In this document: positions 49,395 to 61,004 of the stretch, in pieces | Layout of the letters: every line of letters starts with the position of its first letter | How positions within the stretch are numbered: the stretch's first letter is position 1 | Assembly: GCA_963555705.1 (NCBI GenBank) | Contig: OY743187.1 | Location: forward strand, 11,484,133-11,548,132 | Reading direction: 5' to 3' | Origin: Ligustrum vulgare | Lineage: Eukaryota; Streptophyta; Magnoliopsida; Lamiales; Oleaceae | DNA length: 64,000 nucleotides | The notes under the pieces: generated by a model | The model's database searches: none | Seen by the model: the letters and a program-made list of their open reading frames with translations, nothing else | Told to the model about the DNA's origin: nothing | Position numbers and translations under genes: made by a program

Positions 49395-50330
49395 AAAAAT
49401 AACTTGTGAAACTTTTAGAAAGTAAAAATATTTGTAAATTTTTTGTGTCACTTTTTAAAAAATTGACACAATGTCACTTATTTTTTAAAAATTGATATGT
49501 ACGTTATTTTCTTAATCAAACATAAATTAAAACCTTAAAATAAATTCATGACTTGTTAATTTTATTCAAAATATTGGAATAATTGTTTCATTTTTTAAAA
49601 AAATGACGTAATGTCACTTTTATCACTTTTGCTTTCAAACTAAAATTTGTCACTAACTAAAGTCACAATTTATTACTTTTTCTACTTGAAAATTAGTTTT
49701 TCATTTTTTACAATATTTATCATTAACTAACAAATTACACAAAATTCACAAATATTAATAAATACATTACACAATGCCCCCTTTAAAAAAGTGACAAAAT
49801 GTCACTTATTACTTTTTTTTTTTTTAATTCGCCTTCTCTTTTAATTAAAAAGTGAAACGATGTCACTTTTTAGTAAGTAAAAGTGACATTTTGTCGCTTT
49901 TTAATACTTGAATGTCACTTTTTCAATTTTGCAATATCTATCTTTGACTACGTAAGTAGTAACTTGACAAATTATACAAATTTACAAACACTAGTAGATA
50001 CATTACACATTTCCATATACAAACACACCAAATTTTTTGTCACACTTTTAACAATTTAGTCATTTTTTCTACTACTTAAACATATTAAACAACTTCATTT
50101 TAGGAACGTGATATTCGATAAATTGGAAGCGATGAAAGTTCAAAAAAGTGACAACACCATTAACTCGTGTTTATTAAAATATTAGAATAATTATGTCGCT
50201 TTTTAAAAAAAGTGACACAATATCAATTTTTTTAAAAGTAACACAAAGCCATATTTTTTTTTTTTTAAAATTAAAAAGTGACACTTTATCACTTTCTTTT
50301 GATTAATTGTTTGAATGTCACTTTTGTATT
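49395..50330. repeat. AT-rich region built from GTCACTTTTT/AAAAAGTGAC words
   Basis: At least a dozen occurrences of GTCACTT or its inverse AAGTGAC in both orientations, separated by T- and A-runs. No coding potential. Origin unknown; see findings. Confidence 0.7.
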
Positions 50331-52690
50331 TGATGCTAAGGCGATAGTACTCCTATCCTAACGCTACATTGGGGAGAAATTCCAATACCTTTGTGTTCGA
50401 TTCAAAAGTTACGTCCTTTCTCTAGTCATTTCACGATGTGTTTGGTATTGTTTAAAATAAGTTTTTTTTTAAATAAATAGTGATTTTTAAGAGAAATTAT
50501 GATTAAAATTTAGTTGAAAAGTAAAAGATTGTGAGTTTTATTTTTTATGAATTGTTGAAATTTAATACCGTAGAAAAATGAAAAAAATTTAATGAACAAC
50601 AATAGAATTTGATACCCCTTTCTCTTCTTAATCGATTGAATATATACATCATTAAATCAAAGAATTCTCATAACTATATTACTGTGCCCTTGTTTGAGTC
50701 TCATTATTTCTCATTATTTTTACAAATTTTTTCTACAGTAATCAATTTCAACCATTAAAAAAAGTCAAGCCCACAATTTTTTACTTTTCAAATCACTTTT
50801 TAACCATTAGATTTTCAAAACTCAAATTAAAAATTGAAATAATGAGGCTCAAACAAGGGCATAATAATCATTGAACATAAGATTTTGATATTTGATCAGA
50901 AATAACTGAGGCATTAAAATCCTAAACCTAAAACACCAATATATTCAATGGAAAATTAACCCAAGAAAATGAACCCAAAACACCAATCTTAATTTTTTTT
51001 TATCAGCAATAAGATTTTAATATTTGATCAGAAATAACTGAGCCAGAAGATGTAGCCACATTAACTGAAAAGAGTTACGCCACATTCGACTCCAACACCT
51101 ACCGTGGTGGAAATTTTAATTTGCAGCTAGAAGGGCCGATGGAGACCAGATTTATGGGCGGCGCAACCACAAAGCACCGTGAGAATTGCTACTGGAATGA
51201 TGGTAGAAATCAGTACAATGTCTAGCAAGAAGATACCACCAGGCTATCGAAGAAACAACTATTAGATTTATGGGGAGCGGGACACCTCTCAAACCACCGT
51301 GAAAATTACTACAACAAAGTGGTGGCCTGAACAGTTTCTAGCAGCAATGAATGAGAGGGTTTGATTTATTTTCAATCAAAGGTTCCACGGTCTTTACCAG
51401 CTACAAGAGGAGAAAAACTTTGGAGATTGATTTTTGTGGATTTTTTTTTAGAGTAGGCAAAAGTGGGGATTACAGACAGTGTGATTTTGTGGTTTTTGCT
51501 TGGAGTGGGCAGAAGTGTGGATTACAGAGACAGAGTGGATTTTTTGCTTGGAGTAGGCATAAGTGTTGGTTTTACACCGTATTTTTTACGGTGAGTATAC
51601 TTTTAAAGTGTATTAATGTAATTAGTTCGATTTTTAGTGTATTCTGTGTAATTTCCCCGTATAAAAAATAAGGTTTTTTTTACCTGCACACATTCCTTCA
51701 AGGCACAAATCACCTTTCATCCACATAGATTACCTCGAAAATATTATGCTGGCCGCAGGTTTTGGCCAAAACAAAAATTGTTGGCGCCTAGAGAGCAAAA
51801 TTGCTGTAGGCCCTAGTGAAGTCAAGAACACTATAGAAAAAATTGTGAATTAAAGGATCCTAAACACAGGCTATGTTCGTTCATTAAAAAAATCCCATTT
51901 TCACAAGTTTTTAAAGTATTTTTTGCTCAATGTGAAGAGGCATTGAAAATGACAAAAAAAAAAATGATTGTGAGAAACTAGGAGTTGCGATCGCAAGCCT
52001 AACAACAAATTAAGCAAATTTAAATTCTTTTGTGCTTTGCGATCGCAATGTGCATTTCGAAAGGCACCTTTTGGTGCCTAAGTCGATTTTTTGATACCAA
52101 AATATGTCTTTTTGTTCAAGTGTTTTCGTATATGATGAATTAATTACTATATATAGAATGGTATGTTGTTCATAAACAACAAGAAAAAATAATAGAGAAC
52201 GTCCATTAATTATATATAAGTTCTAAGAGATCACCTTCATTAAATTATACTCATTTTCTTTGTTCTCTTGTTCATCTTCCAAACTTTCATTGTGCTTCGA
52301 ATGCATTCGGTTGAAGACTTTAATTAATCCTCTAAAATCATTTGTATCAAACATTTAAACATCTAGATCGATAGGGAACAAATGTACCTTTAGAACAGTA
52401 GTTTTCTAAAATCATATTCAAACATTTCTTGCTTAATATTTTGGTGTGCATTGATTTATGATTCTTCATATTGTATAACTTAATTTCATCTCCAACTTTT
52501 GAATTATGATTATATAACATATTTCTCCCAAATATGGCTTTTTGGATTTTGTGTCATCGACGTGAGCAGTTTCTTGTAGATTAATTATCTTAAAAAAGCT
52601 ACTTTAAAGAGTCTTTTGAGAAAAGAGCCGACACACTTTTAAAAAAATATTCAAATATTTGGAAAAAAAAATTCTTAATCTCAGAATTTC
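50331..52690. other. intergenic, no recognised gene
   Basis: Contains a short direct repeat of 'tttgatcagaaataactgag' (about 50893 and 51018), a 107-codon frame (51351-51671) produced by an imperfect ~57-bp tandem repeat, and AT-rich sequence. Nothing resembles a known protein. Confidence 0.5.
51434..51580 (+). repeat. imperfect ~55-bp tandem repeat, three units
   Basis: Each unit carries 'tggattttttgcttggagt', 'ggca.aagtg' and 'ttacagaga'-like words. Confidence 0.7.
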
Positions 52691-52707
52691 AAAAACGCTA
52701 CCAAATG

Positions 52708-52748
<41 letters not shown>
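52708..52748. repeat. (TA)n microsatellite
   Basis: About 20 TA units, directly next to a Helitron-like terminus. Confidence 0.95.
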
Positions 52749-52750
<2 letters not shown>

Positions 52751-52751
<1 letters not shown>

Positions 52752-52777
52752 TAGTTTGTGCACGTGCGATGCACGTG
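52751..52777 (-). mobile_element. Helitron-like 3' terminus (minus strand)
   Basis: Minus strand: hairpin CACGTGC-ATC-GCACGTG, 6-nt spacer, then CTAG followed by T. Helitrons end with a short hairpin close to CTRR and insert before T. The element body would extend to the right; its 5' end was not identified. Confidence 0.5.
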
Positions 52778-53364
52778 AGATTTTTATAAATATGTATTTT
52801 ATAGAGTTAACAATTTATTTAATATTTAATTCAACAATATTGAAATAAACATGTCAAAAAAGATGGAAGAAACTTATATTGAGGTAATCTAATACATGAT
52901 GTCATAATTAAACAGAATTCTGAAAATAACAAATAAAATTGAAATACAGTACTATAAACATTTAGAACGTAATAGTCTAACATCAAAACAAAAAGTTAAT
53001 AACTTAGTTTAAATAAAAAAAAAGTTTTATTACTAAATAAGCAGTTGAAAATATTAGGATATTTAGGAATTAGATTTCCATCTGTATATGCCTGAATGTC
53101 TACGTATTGCTCATGGCACGAAAGTTGCTCAACATATTGGTAGTCTTGCCACTCTACCTGAAAACCATCAGCTAATGCTCGTGCTTGCAAGAATCATATA
53201 CATTCTGAACATGAAAAAATAAACACCAAGAAAATAATTAATAATGGAGAAGTCGAAATAAAAGGAAAAGAAATTAGTAGTCAAGCATCAGTTGCTATTG
53301 GGATTGTCTTGAAAATGGAGAAGTTAACGTGAAAGGAAAACAAATTAACTCTATGTTCGGTAGC

Positions 53365-53500
53365 TGGGTTAAAACCCCAATTTAAACTACACAATTTCTC
53401 AAACTATTTTTTAACTACACACATTTCCTCCCTCTCCAATTTTTAGCCACACATTTTATCTAAAAAAACTCAAATAAATCAATTTAAACTACAAATAGTA
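53365..53500. mobile_element. MITE of the 'TTGGTTTATAAA' family, copy 3
   Basis: Contains 'tttaaactacacaatttctc' and 'ttcctccctctccaattttt'; cut near its right end by the hAT insertion at 53509. Confidence 0.55.
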
Positions 53501-53508
53501 GCTGCCGG

Positions 53509-54526
53509 CAGGGACGGAGGGACTGCATGGCGAGCTCCCGCGGGCGCCCGTGCTGGATTTGAGCGAAAAAATTATGGATCAATTTAATTGGGCCGCAACC
53601 CAACCCAAAAAGCCGAATTTCTGTATAATTTTCAGATCAATTTTCATCCCCTTCCAGCCCAAATAAAGCCCTATGAAATAGCCCCATACCTGCTGATACC
53701 CATTTTCATCCCTTCCGTCTCTGCCTGGCCCTAATCAATTGAAGCCTGAAGGTTGCTGCTACCTGCGCCAGACCAGACGCCGTTGACCGTCCACTACATT
53801 CGGCAAACTTCCAGCTGCACCGCACGCACCGACGTCCACTAGACCACTGCACCGCGCGCACTGGACTGGTTGTCGTTGTTGCTGCTGCGCTGCACCTGGA
53901 GGGCTGGACTGGGCGATTTCGTCGGGCAGGGTTACTACTGAACGCACGCCCACCCGCCCGCCCGCCACCATCGCCCATAGCCCAAGCTTGAAGTTGAAGG
54001 ACCGAAGTCGAAGGTTAGTTTGCAGTTTTTGTGAGTTGTGAGTCTTGTGACCGTGATTCTATTTCTGTCTGCCATAGTGATAGTGCCATGTATGCGAAAA
54101 TTATGAGTGATTTTTTTGTTGATGAATTGATTGGGCATTTGGATTTGGGTGATTTTTGAATGTTGAGACTTGAGAAGTTGAGCGCCTGAGTTGTTGATTA
54201 ATTGATTGGGAATTTGGATTTGGATATTGAACTATTAATTTTGATTTATATATTGGACAATTAATTAATTTCCCAGATTTTGAATTTGAACAATTAATTT
54301 ATTAATTTTTTTTTATCTGAACAATTAATTTATTACTTAGCATTTAGCAATGTTGACTTGTTGAGATTTGATATATTGTGTTAATTGTTAAATGATTTAG
54401 TTGGGAGTTTGGAGTTGGGATTTTGGGATTGAGTAATTTGAGTTGGGATTTTGGGATTGAGTAATATTTGACCGTTGACAAGTCAACGGTCGCCCTAGCT
54501 GAGTTCGATTCTTGGATCCGCCACTG
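53509..54526. mobile_element. non-autonomous hAT element with perfect 8-bp TSD
   Basis: Starts CAGGGACGGAGGGA and ends TTGGATCCGCCACTG, the typical hAT-type terminus. GCTGCCGG flanks both ends (53501-53508 and 54527-54534). 1018 bp; GC-rich at 53690-53990. It has open frames on the minus strand but no transposase motif. Confidence 0.9.
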
Positions 54527-54639
54527 GCTGCCGGACCGTGCCTAATAGTCAAATATGTTATCATCTTATGCATACCTCCAATATTACATATCAACAAACC
54601 TTAAGCCAAAAGAGATATGCAAAGAAAGTGGGTTTTTTT

Positions 54640-54643
54640 TTAA

Positions 54644-54679
<36 letters not shown>
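54640..54679. repeat. (TTA)n microsatellite
   Basis: About thirteen TTA/ATT units followed by a T-run, immediately beyond the donor of the MLO-like exon. Confidence 0.95.
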
Positions 54680-54695
54680 TTTTCTTTTTTTTTAC

Positions 54696-54809
54696 CTTTC
54701 CAAACTTCTTCGAAGAAGCATGAATCAAAAAACCAATGCCACGAGTGATTTCAGTGGCAAGAGCCCATGTGGGTGTTTCAGCAAGGGATCTTCCTTCTTT
54801 TATCTCCAT
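54696..54809 (-). pseudogene. isolated first exon of an MLO-family membrane protein
   Basis: Thirty-eight codons from an ATG at 54809, including E-G-R-S-L-A-E-T-P-T-W-A-L-A-T and ending K-K-F-G-K before a consensus donor (AAG|GTAAAA). This is the hallmark N-terminus of plant MLO seven-transmembrane proteins, known for roles in powdery mildew susceptibility, root thigmotropism and pollen reception; the S-L-A-E-T-P-T wording fits the MLO4/11 group best. No second exon was found to the left, where a microsatellite, a hAT element and a MITE lie. The hydrophobic helix is partly replaced by charged residues (T-E-I-T-R-G). Probably a gene fragment. Confidence 0.65.
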
Positions 54810-54829
54810 CGCAGTTCCAACTAAATGAG

Positions 54830-56200
54830 GCCTACTCAAAATAAACTAAATACTAATTCAAAAAAACAAAAAAATAGACTATTCATTATTAAAACCCAAT
54901 CTGTGAACCGAATTTTTTTTTTTTTTTTCATAACAATAATCTGGAAGAATGTATGTACTCCCACTTAGCACAAATATATTTAAGTTTTGAGGAATAAAGC
55001 CAAGTCATGATTCCTTGTAATTTAAAGTGGTTAAGAAAATCACATGACATGATCTGCGTAAATGTCTTGTGTGGTACCATTAAGTACAAATCAATACGGT
55101 TATGAATATTAGCAATTAGAAATGAGAAACTCCACCATTGAAATATGGTGCTAGCCTAAAAAATACCCCTTCCAAAAAGTCAATGATTCGAAGTATTAAC
55201 ATATCTCATTTGTGACAAACTATCAAACACCTTTAAAGCACCTACTAATCACCATTGATCATACTAACCGCCATTGTCCCCATCAAATCCACCACCATCT
55301 CACAAAAATTTTCTCCAAAAAATCTCTCAATACCAAAACTTTACTTGTCTAGTATTCAAGCTAAGCCTTTTGCTTTTGCTAACCTCTAATCTCTTTTCAT
55401 CAGCAAAACCAGAATTTTAAATATAAACAATAATTCAAATCATTCACAGTATGGAGCATTTATAAAGTACCCATTAGTGTAGAACAAGACATAATTCAAT
55501 TTCAAAATAAGTTTCATTAGTTATTCAATTTTCGCCATTAAGAGTAGTCTGTTGAAACATATGGATGTAGAGCAATGACATGAATTTTTATAGTGGTGGA
55601 TAAATCGTGGGAATTTGATATTGCATCCACTAATTCAGGTTGATGGATAACGAGCTTATAATTGATAGTCCCCACTTCTGGTTTAGTTGTCTAAAATAAG
55701 AATCATCCTCACATTCACATCACAACAATGTAACCCTCATTTATTTTCGTGGTATAGATAAATAGATAATATATAGACTTCATAAAAGATTATAGTCCTT
55801 AACCTCAAACTCACTTCCAGTTTGCTTTCTGATTTTTGAAATCAAGACATGGCTACAAGCAAAAAACCCCAAATCTAATCTAGAATATAATAAATGTGTT
55901 AATCTTTGCCCATCAACCCACCTAAAGAGAAAAGTACTGAAACTAAATTGAAGATTCAAACATACCAAATCTTGAAAGAGGAAAAGCAAATGGTGTTTAT
56001 TCCTCCTTGAAGATGGGGTCCATGTGTCCACAAAAAATTGCAGCCCCTAGGGCATTTTTATCAACATGTCTCTTCAATCTCTATGCGTGTGATTGTACAT
56101 AGACATGTGTATAGAGTCCAAGTCTCAAGCTCGCCTGCATACGAAAGGCCAAAAAATATACCGTTCAAAGTAGAGATGGAAAGTTTGGGATGGAATTTTC
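54830..56200. other. intergenic, no recognised gene
   Basis: AT-rich. An 83-codon minus-strand frame (56031-55780) has no recognisable features, although the neighbouring sequence near 55990-56050 has protein-like composition in another frame. Confidence 0.4.
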
Positions 56201-56211
56201 ATTTCTTCGAA

Positions 56212-56391
56212 CTATAATAGAAACTTTGTTGATTGAGAATACCGTCTGGGCAGTGGACATTTAGGGCTTGAACTCAAGTCTCTCTTTATAGATCTAGCGG
56301 ATTTAAGGTTTCTCTTGGATGACATATCACGACAAAAAGTGGATTCTTCAGGGGATGATGAAATCTGGACAGGCGATTTTTTGACTGCCAT
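56212..56391 (-). CDS. possible short gene or exon, 59 residues
   Basis: The ATG at 56391 comes 6 nt after a strong splice acceptor (TTTTTCTTCCATTTTCAG), and the frame runs 60 codons to a TAG at 56212. The product is Ser/Lys/Arg-rich (S-S-S-P, S-I-K-R-D) and basic, without a signal peptide or membrane segment. A donor-like G|GTATTC near 56235 could instead make this the first exon of a longer protein. It lies downstream of a convincing promoter and leader (57178-57757). I do not recognise the family, and it may be a non-coding transcript. Confidence 0.3.
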   Translation of the reverse strand: MAVKKSPVQISSSPEESTFCRDMSSKRNLKSARSIKRDLSSSPKCPLPRRYSQSTKFLL

Positions 56392-56568
56392 TTTTCCTGA
56401 AAATGGAAGAAAAATTTCTTGATATCATGGATTAACAAATGATTCAGAAAATGAAGAAACAATTGCAAACACAATAGAGTTTTGAACATACCGGAGATTA
56501 TGCAGAGAAATTTTCTGTTGTGATTCGTAACTAAAGATCATTATGCAAGATTCTCATGATTTCAAAAA

Positions 56569-56720
56569 ATTGGTCTAGTTCTCCACCTTAACAACCAATC
56601 TTGAGCAAAATTATGCAAGATTCCCGTGATTTCAAAAGCGATAATAACTATGATTTAAAAAAAAAAAAAAAATTGGTCTAGTTCTCCACCTTAACATCCA
56701 ATCTTGAGCAAAATTATGTA
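56569..56720. repeat. ~100-bp direct duplication
   Basis: 'attggtctagttctccacct' followed by 'taaca.ccaatcttgagcaa' and 'aattatg' occurs at about 56570 and again at about 56673. Confidence 0.85.
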
Positions 56721-57177
56721 AATAGTCCTAACAAACAAGAAGAAGAATTCAGGAGAAATAGATTCATAAAATGAAAGCTTGTGAATGCAAATTCTCTTGT
56801 TCTCCTCAAATCGACATGCTTAAAAACTGCTAGAGAATAAACACAATCCCTCATTACCAGAGCAATAACAAACCCTCAATGAAATCAAAAAATAATAAAC
56901 TAAACATACAATGTTTACATTCACCCTCAATGTACAAGTTCTGTCAAACACATAACAACAAATTTTGCCAACAACGAAAGGAACAATACAACATTTCCCT
57001 CACGAATCTTACACCCATAAAACAAAAACCTCGTAGAATATTTTATACATAAACTCAACAAGAATATTATGAGAAAACCCAATTGAATAAAATTTAGAAG
57101 AAAAATAATCCACTGATTTTCAGAAATTGAAAAGAGAAACTAGAAAAACTCAAAGTCGAAGAGTACAAATTTTTACC

Positions 57178-57705
57178 TCCTTGAGAAGGTAATTTCTTAA
57201 GCTTGAAGAGGAAGAGGAAGCTTATACAGTCTATAAGAGGTAATGCACAATTTATAAGAATTTGAGATTATAAGATTTTGGCAAAATTAGGGATTTTACA
57301 TGTGCACATATTATTTCAATGCACAGCCAAGGAGAGAGAGGGAGATAGTGGAATGAAATACCTTAACTTCCACTACAATCGATGGATGGGAAGTACAACA
57401 TAGATCGCAAAAATCTACTATAGTAGACCCATAAACAAGCGCAGTGATCTAGATTGTTGTGCGAAGCTTTTACTCTATCTGGCAAATCTGTAGAGAAACG
57501 AAGATGCAGATGCCTAAGATCTAAAGGAAGCGATGGATTCCACTATGAAGAAGAGGAGAAAAGCAGTGGCGGTGCACCTTAGGTTTAGGGATCGAGAGAG
57601 GCGATTGTGTGTGGAAGAAACTGAGAGTGTAGATCTGTAGAAGTGAAGAAAACGACGCCGTTTCCACTCTGCAAATACGACGCCGTGTTGGTCGAATTGT
57701 GACAC
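57178..57705 (-). other. probable 5' leader exons of a minus-strand transcript
   Basis: CT-rich leader-like sequence from about 57700, two AACGACGCCGT-type motifs (57650-57690), and a donor-like GGAG|GTAAAA at 57178. A 63-codon open frame (57705-57514) over this part has no protein-like features. Confidence 0.4.
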
Positions 57706-57740
57706 TGTTTGGGAACTTCTACTCTTTTTATTTAGTTTAG

Positions 57741-57753
57741 ATATATATATAAA
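57741..57753 (-). promoter_or_regulatory. TATA box of the minus-strand transcript
   Basis: TTTATATATATAT on the minus strand, about 45-50 bp before the leader-like sequence. Confidence 0.5.
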
Positions 57754-58171
57754 GGGTGAAGATAGAATTACTTACGTCTTCATGATGCTATTCATAACGA
57801 GTGTCTACAGAAATCAACTTTTATTGTATTCTACTTGTCGTGATTTTAATAATTAAAAATAAATAAATAATAATAATCATATAAAACAATCACATATATG
57901 ATGTCACATAGAGCATGTTCTCCACCTACACAAGAACACCCCATTAAAAGTTAATGACAATGTATTCAAGCCGAATATTTTGTCACGTTGACTCTTCAAC
58001 GATCAAACAAGCCACCAAAAAAACTTCTAAAAGTCTCAAATAGAAGGGAGCAAATTTTTTTTTTTTATTTTTTGTAAAAAAATGTGTAGTTATGTGAGAT
58101 GTGGGCTATTTATATTCACAATGGAGGAACTTTTGATCTTTTACATCTTTTGTGAAACGTCCTATTTTACA

Positions 58172-58342
58172 CTCCGTTTGGTAACACTGTTTGAATTATA
58201 AATTGGTTTATTTATGATTTTGAGGTAAAAAGTAATGATTGAAAATTGGAGAGAGAAAATGTGTGTGATTAAAAAGTGGTTCGAGAAATTGAGTAGTTTA
58301 TAAATTGGTTTATAAACCAATTAAATTGGTTTACCAAACACT
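58172..58342. mobile_element. MITE of the 'TTGGTTTATAAA' family, copy 4 (most complete)
   Basis: Starts CTCCGTTTGGTAACAC and ends GGTTTACCAAACACTAG; the terminal TTTGGTAA/TTACCAAA is inverted. About 170 bp. Confidence 0.7.
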
Positions 58343-58395
58343 AGCTTAATCTTAATCTTAATTTTAATTCTTAATCTTATCTTAATCTTAATCTT

Positions 58396-58901
58396 AAAAT
58401 ATATAAAAGTAGAATAGCCGTCACCAAAATACACACATAATTTTCCGCCAAAAACACTTTCTAAATTTGAAAAAAATTTGCTAAAAAAAATATATTAAAT
58501 ATTTTAGCAATTATTATTTTACATGTGTCATTAATTGCATTAATATCCGTGTTATGTTATTAATAACATCAAAATGTTATTTTTTCTATTTTACTATTAT
58601 TCTTTTAATAATTATTGTATTATTTTGAAATCGAAAAATATGTAATAAGGGTGTCAAATTAAAGATCACAGTAAGAAATTTAATGTAAGCTAACAAGTGA
58701 GAGCAAATTGTAAATATATCGTTTGTAAAATTATATCAAAAATTAAAGGTAAACTTTTATTTTTTATTTTTTCTCAATATCTAATTCATTTTAAATTATA
58801 TCATTTAAGTCATATAACTATAATATTATCTATAATTAGTTAAATAAATTCATTTTAGTAATATATGATTAATTTCTGTTCTGGATTTTTCTCATCCAAT
58901 C

Positions 58902-58993
<92 letters not shown>

Positions 58994-59501
58994 TTATTTA
59001 TATATATAAAAATATAATAGCCGTCACCAAAATACACACACAATTTTCCGTAAAAAAAACTTTCTAAATTTTAAATTTTTTTGCTAAAAATAGTATATTA
59101 AATATTTTAGCAATTATTATTTTACATGTATCATTAATTGCATTAACATCCGTGTTACGCTATTAATAACATCAAAATGTTATTTTTTCTATTTTATTAT
59201 TATTCTTTTAATAATTATTGTATTATTTTAAAATCGAAAAATATGTAATAAGGATGTCAAATTAAAGATCACAGTGAGAAGTTTAATACAAACTAACAAG
59301 TGAGAGCAAATTTTAAATATATTGTTTGTAAAATCATATCAAAAATTAAAAATAAACTTTTATTTTTTATTTTTCCTCAACGTCTAATTCATTTTAAATT
59401 ATATCATTTAAGTCCTATAACTATAATATTATCTATAATTAGTTAACTAAATTCATTTTAGTCATATATGATTAATTTCTGTTCTGGATTTTTCTCATCA
59501 A
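58396..59501 (+). repeat. ~500-bp direct duplication separated by a (TTA)n tract
   Basis: 58415-58900 and 59018-59501 align along their length, from 'atagccgtcaccaaaatac' to 'gttctggatttttctcatc', at an offset of about 602 bp. Between them are about 90 bp of (TTA)n. Confidence 0.9.
58903..58993. repeat. (TTA)n microsatellite, ~30 units
   Basis: Uninterrupted trinucleotide run between the two duplicated blocks. Confidence 0.97.
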
Positions 59502-59948
59502 ATTAAAATAAATGATAGCTATACGAATTTTTAAAGTAAATCCAATTAAGATGTGTTAATTTTACAAACTTAAAATTTCTTCAATTCATTGATCATTTTC
59601 ACATTATTTTTATTTATTTACTGATTCTGTACATTTTTCAAATTTTCATTATAAATTTAAATAACTAAAAGATACAAAAATCTATTACATATTTTAACAA
59701 TTAGTTCATATAATTTCTATTAAACAATTGATTAATCAGTAATTTTTATTAAAATAATAATGTAACAATATGAATAAAGAAACTGTTAGTATGAAGAAAG
59801 AAGAATCAGTTAATGTAACAATATTTATCAAAATAATGATTATTTTTTTAGAAAAACACTTGAAATTAATAATTAATATTTAAAAAATCAAATTATACAA
59901 AAAAATATATCACACATCTCTTTTTGGGAAGAATATGGTTAAGGACAA

Positions 59949-60967
59949 TGTAACAACCCGATTTATATTAGTTAAAAAGTCAAGAAATTATTTAGTCAAA
60001 GTCAATTATTCAAATGGTCAAGTCAAATAAGGACTTAGATTGATCAAATAAGTTTATTTGGATTTAAATTGAAGTAAAGATTTTCATGAGGATTTAAATT
60101 AAGTAAACGATTTCTTTATGGGTTCTATTTTATAATTACAAGTATTTAAAGGACATAAATGATACAAATTAGAATTTCAAGGATTTAGTTCTCATTTGAT
60201 TGAATTAAGGGATTAAAGGTCATATTATTTTAAGATTTGGGGGCTTGACTTGCAAATAAATAATATGAATATGTTTAAAATAAAAGAAATGGAAGGTACT
60301 AGAGACAAAAAAGGGTAAGAATCAGCAGAAAGAGAGAAAACAAGAAAAGGAGAAAAGAAAAGGAAAGAAATGGAGGAAAGAAAAAGAAAAAGAAAAAAAG
60401 AGAGAGGTCGGTCGATGGATCGATTTTTGTAGAAGGAAGATACATTTATCAAAATTGTGCTCTTGAATCTCTTCTCCAATTCCTAAAGGTAAGCAAGAGT
60501 ATTAATAGTTGATGATTTGTGTTTAAAGTTTTTAAGGTTTATGGATGATTTACTTAAATTCGAAGTTTAGCAAGTATTAGGTTTGTGGACATGTATTTGA
60601 GGTAATATGCTAAAGAATTGTCAAGAAATAGTATATGTTGATTTTGACGGTAAAGGAAATAAATCATGAAATGGGTTTTCGAAATTAGTATTTTGATCTT
60701 TAGCTTTTGGATGATTATATATGATATTAAATACTTGATTGGTGATAAATAAGTATGAAATAATGGAATTAAGTTGAATTCCTCAATATTTAAGAGAAAT
60801 TTCAGCTATGTTGGGAAATGATAATAGTTGAGTTGTTGTTGAAAATCTGTTCAAGAAGAATACTTTCAAAGTTCTAGTGTTTATGCTCTATATTTTGGAA
60901 TTGATGCCACTTTCGATATTTGTGGATTTTAAAGTCTTAATTATGGTTAATCTTCTAGATTAGTTTT

Positions 60968-61004
<37 letters not shown>

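Noticed and set aside
51351..51671. 107-codon frame as a gene
   Set aside because: It is generated by an imperfect tandem repeat; Cys and Phe richness follows from the repeat, and no family resemblance is seen.
52996..53190. Minus-strand 64-codon frame near the Helitron-like end as a Rep/helicase remnant
   Set aside because: None of the Rep or helicase motifs is visible; too short to assign.
53706..53978. Arg/Gly/Ser-rich minus-strand frames in the hAT element
   Set aside because: GC-rich composition keeps several frames open at once; no transposase or host domain recognised.
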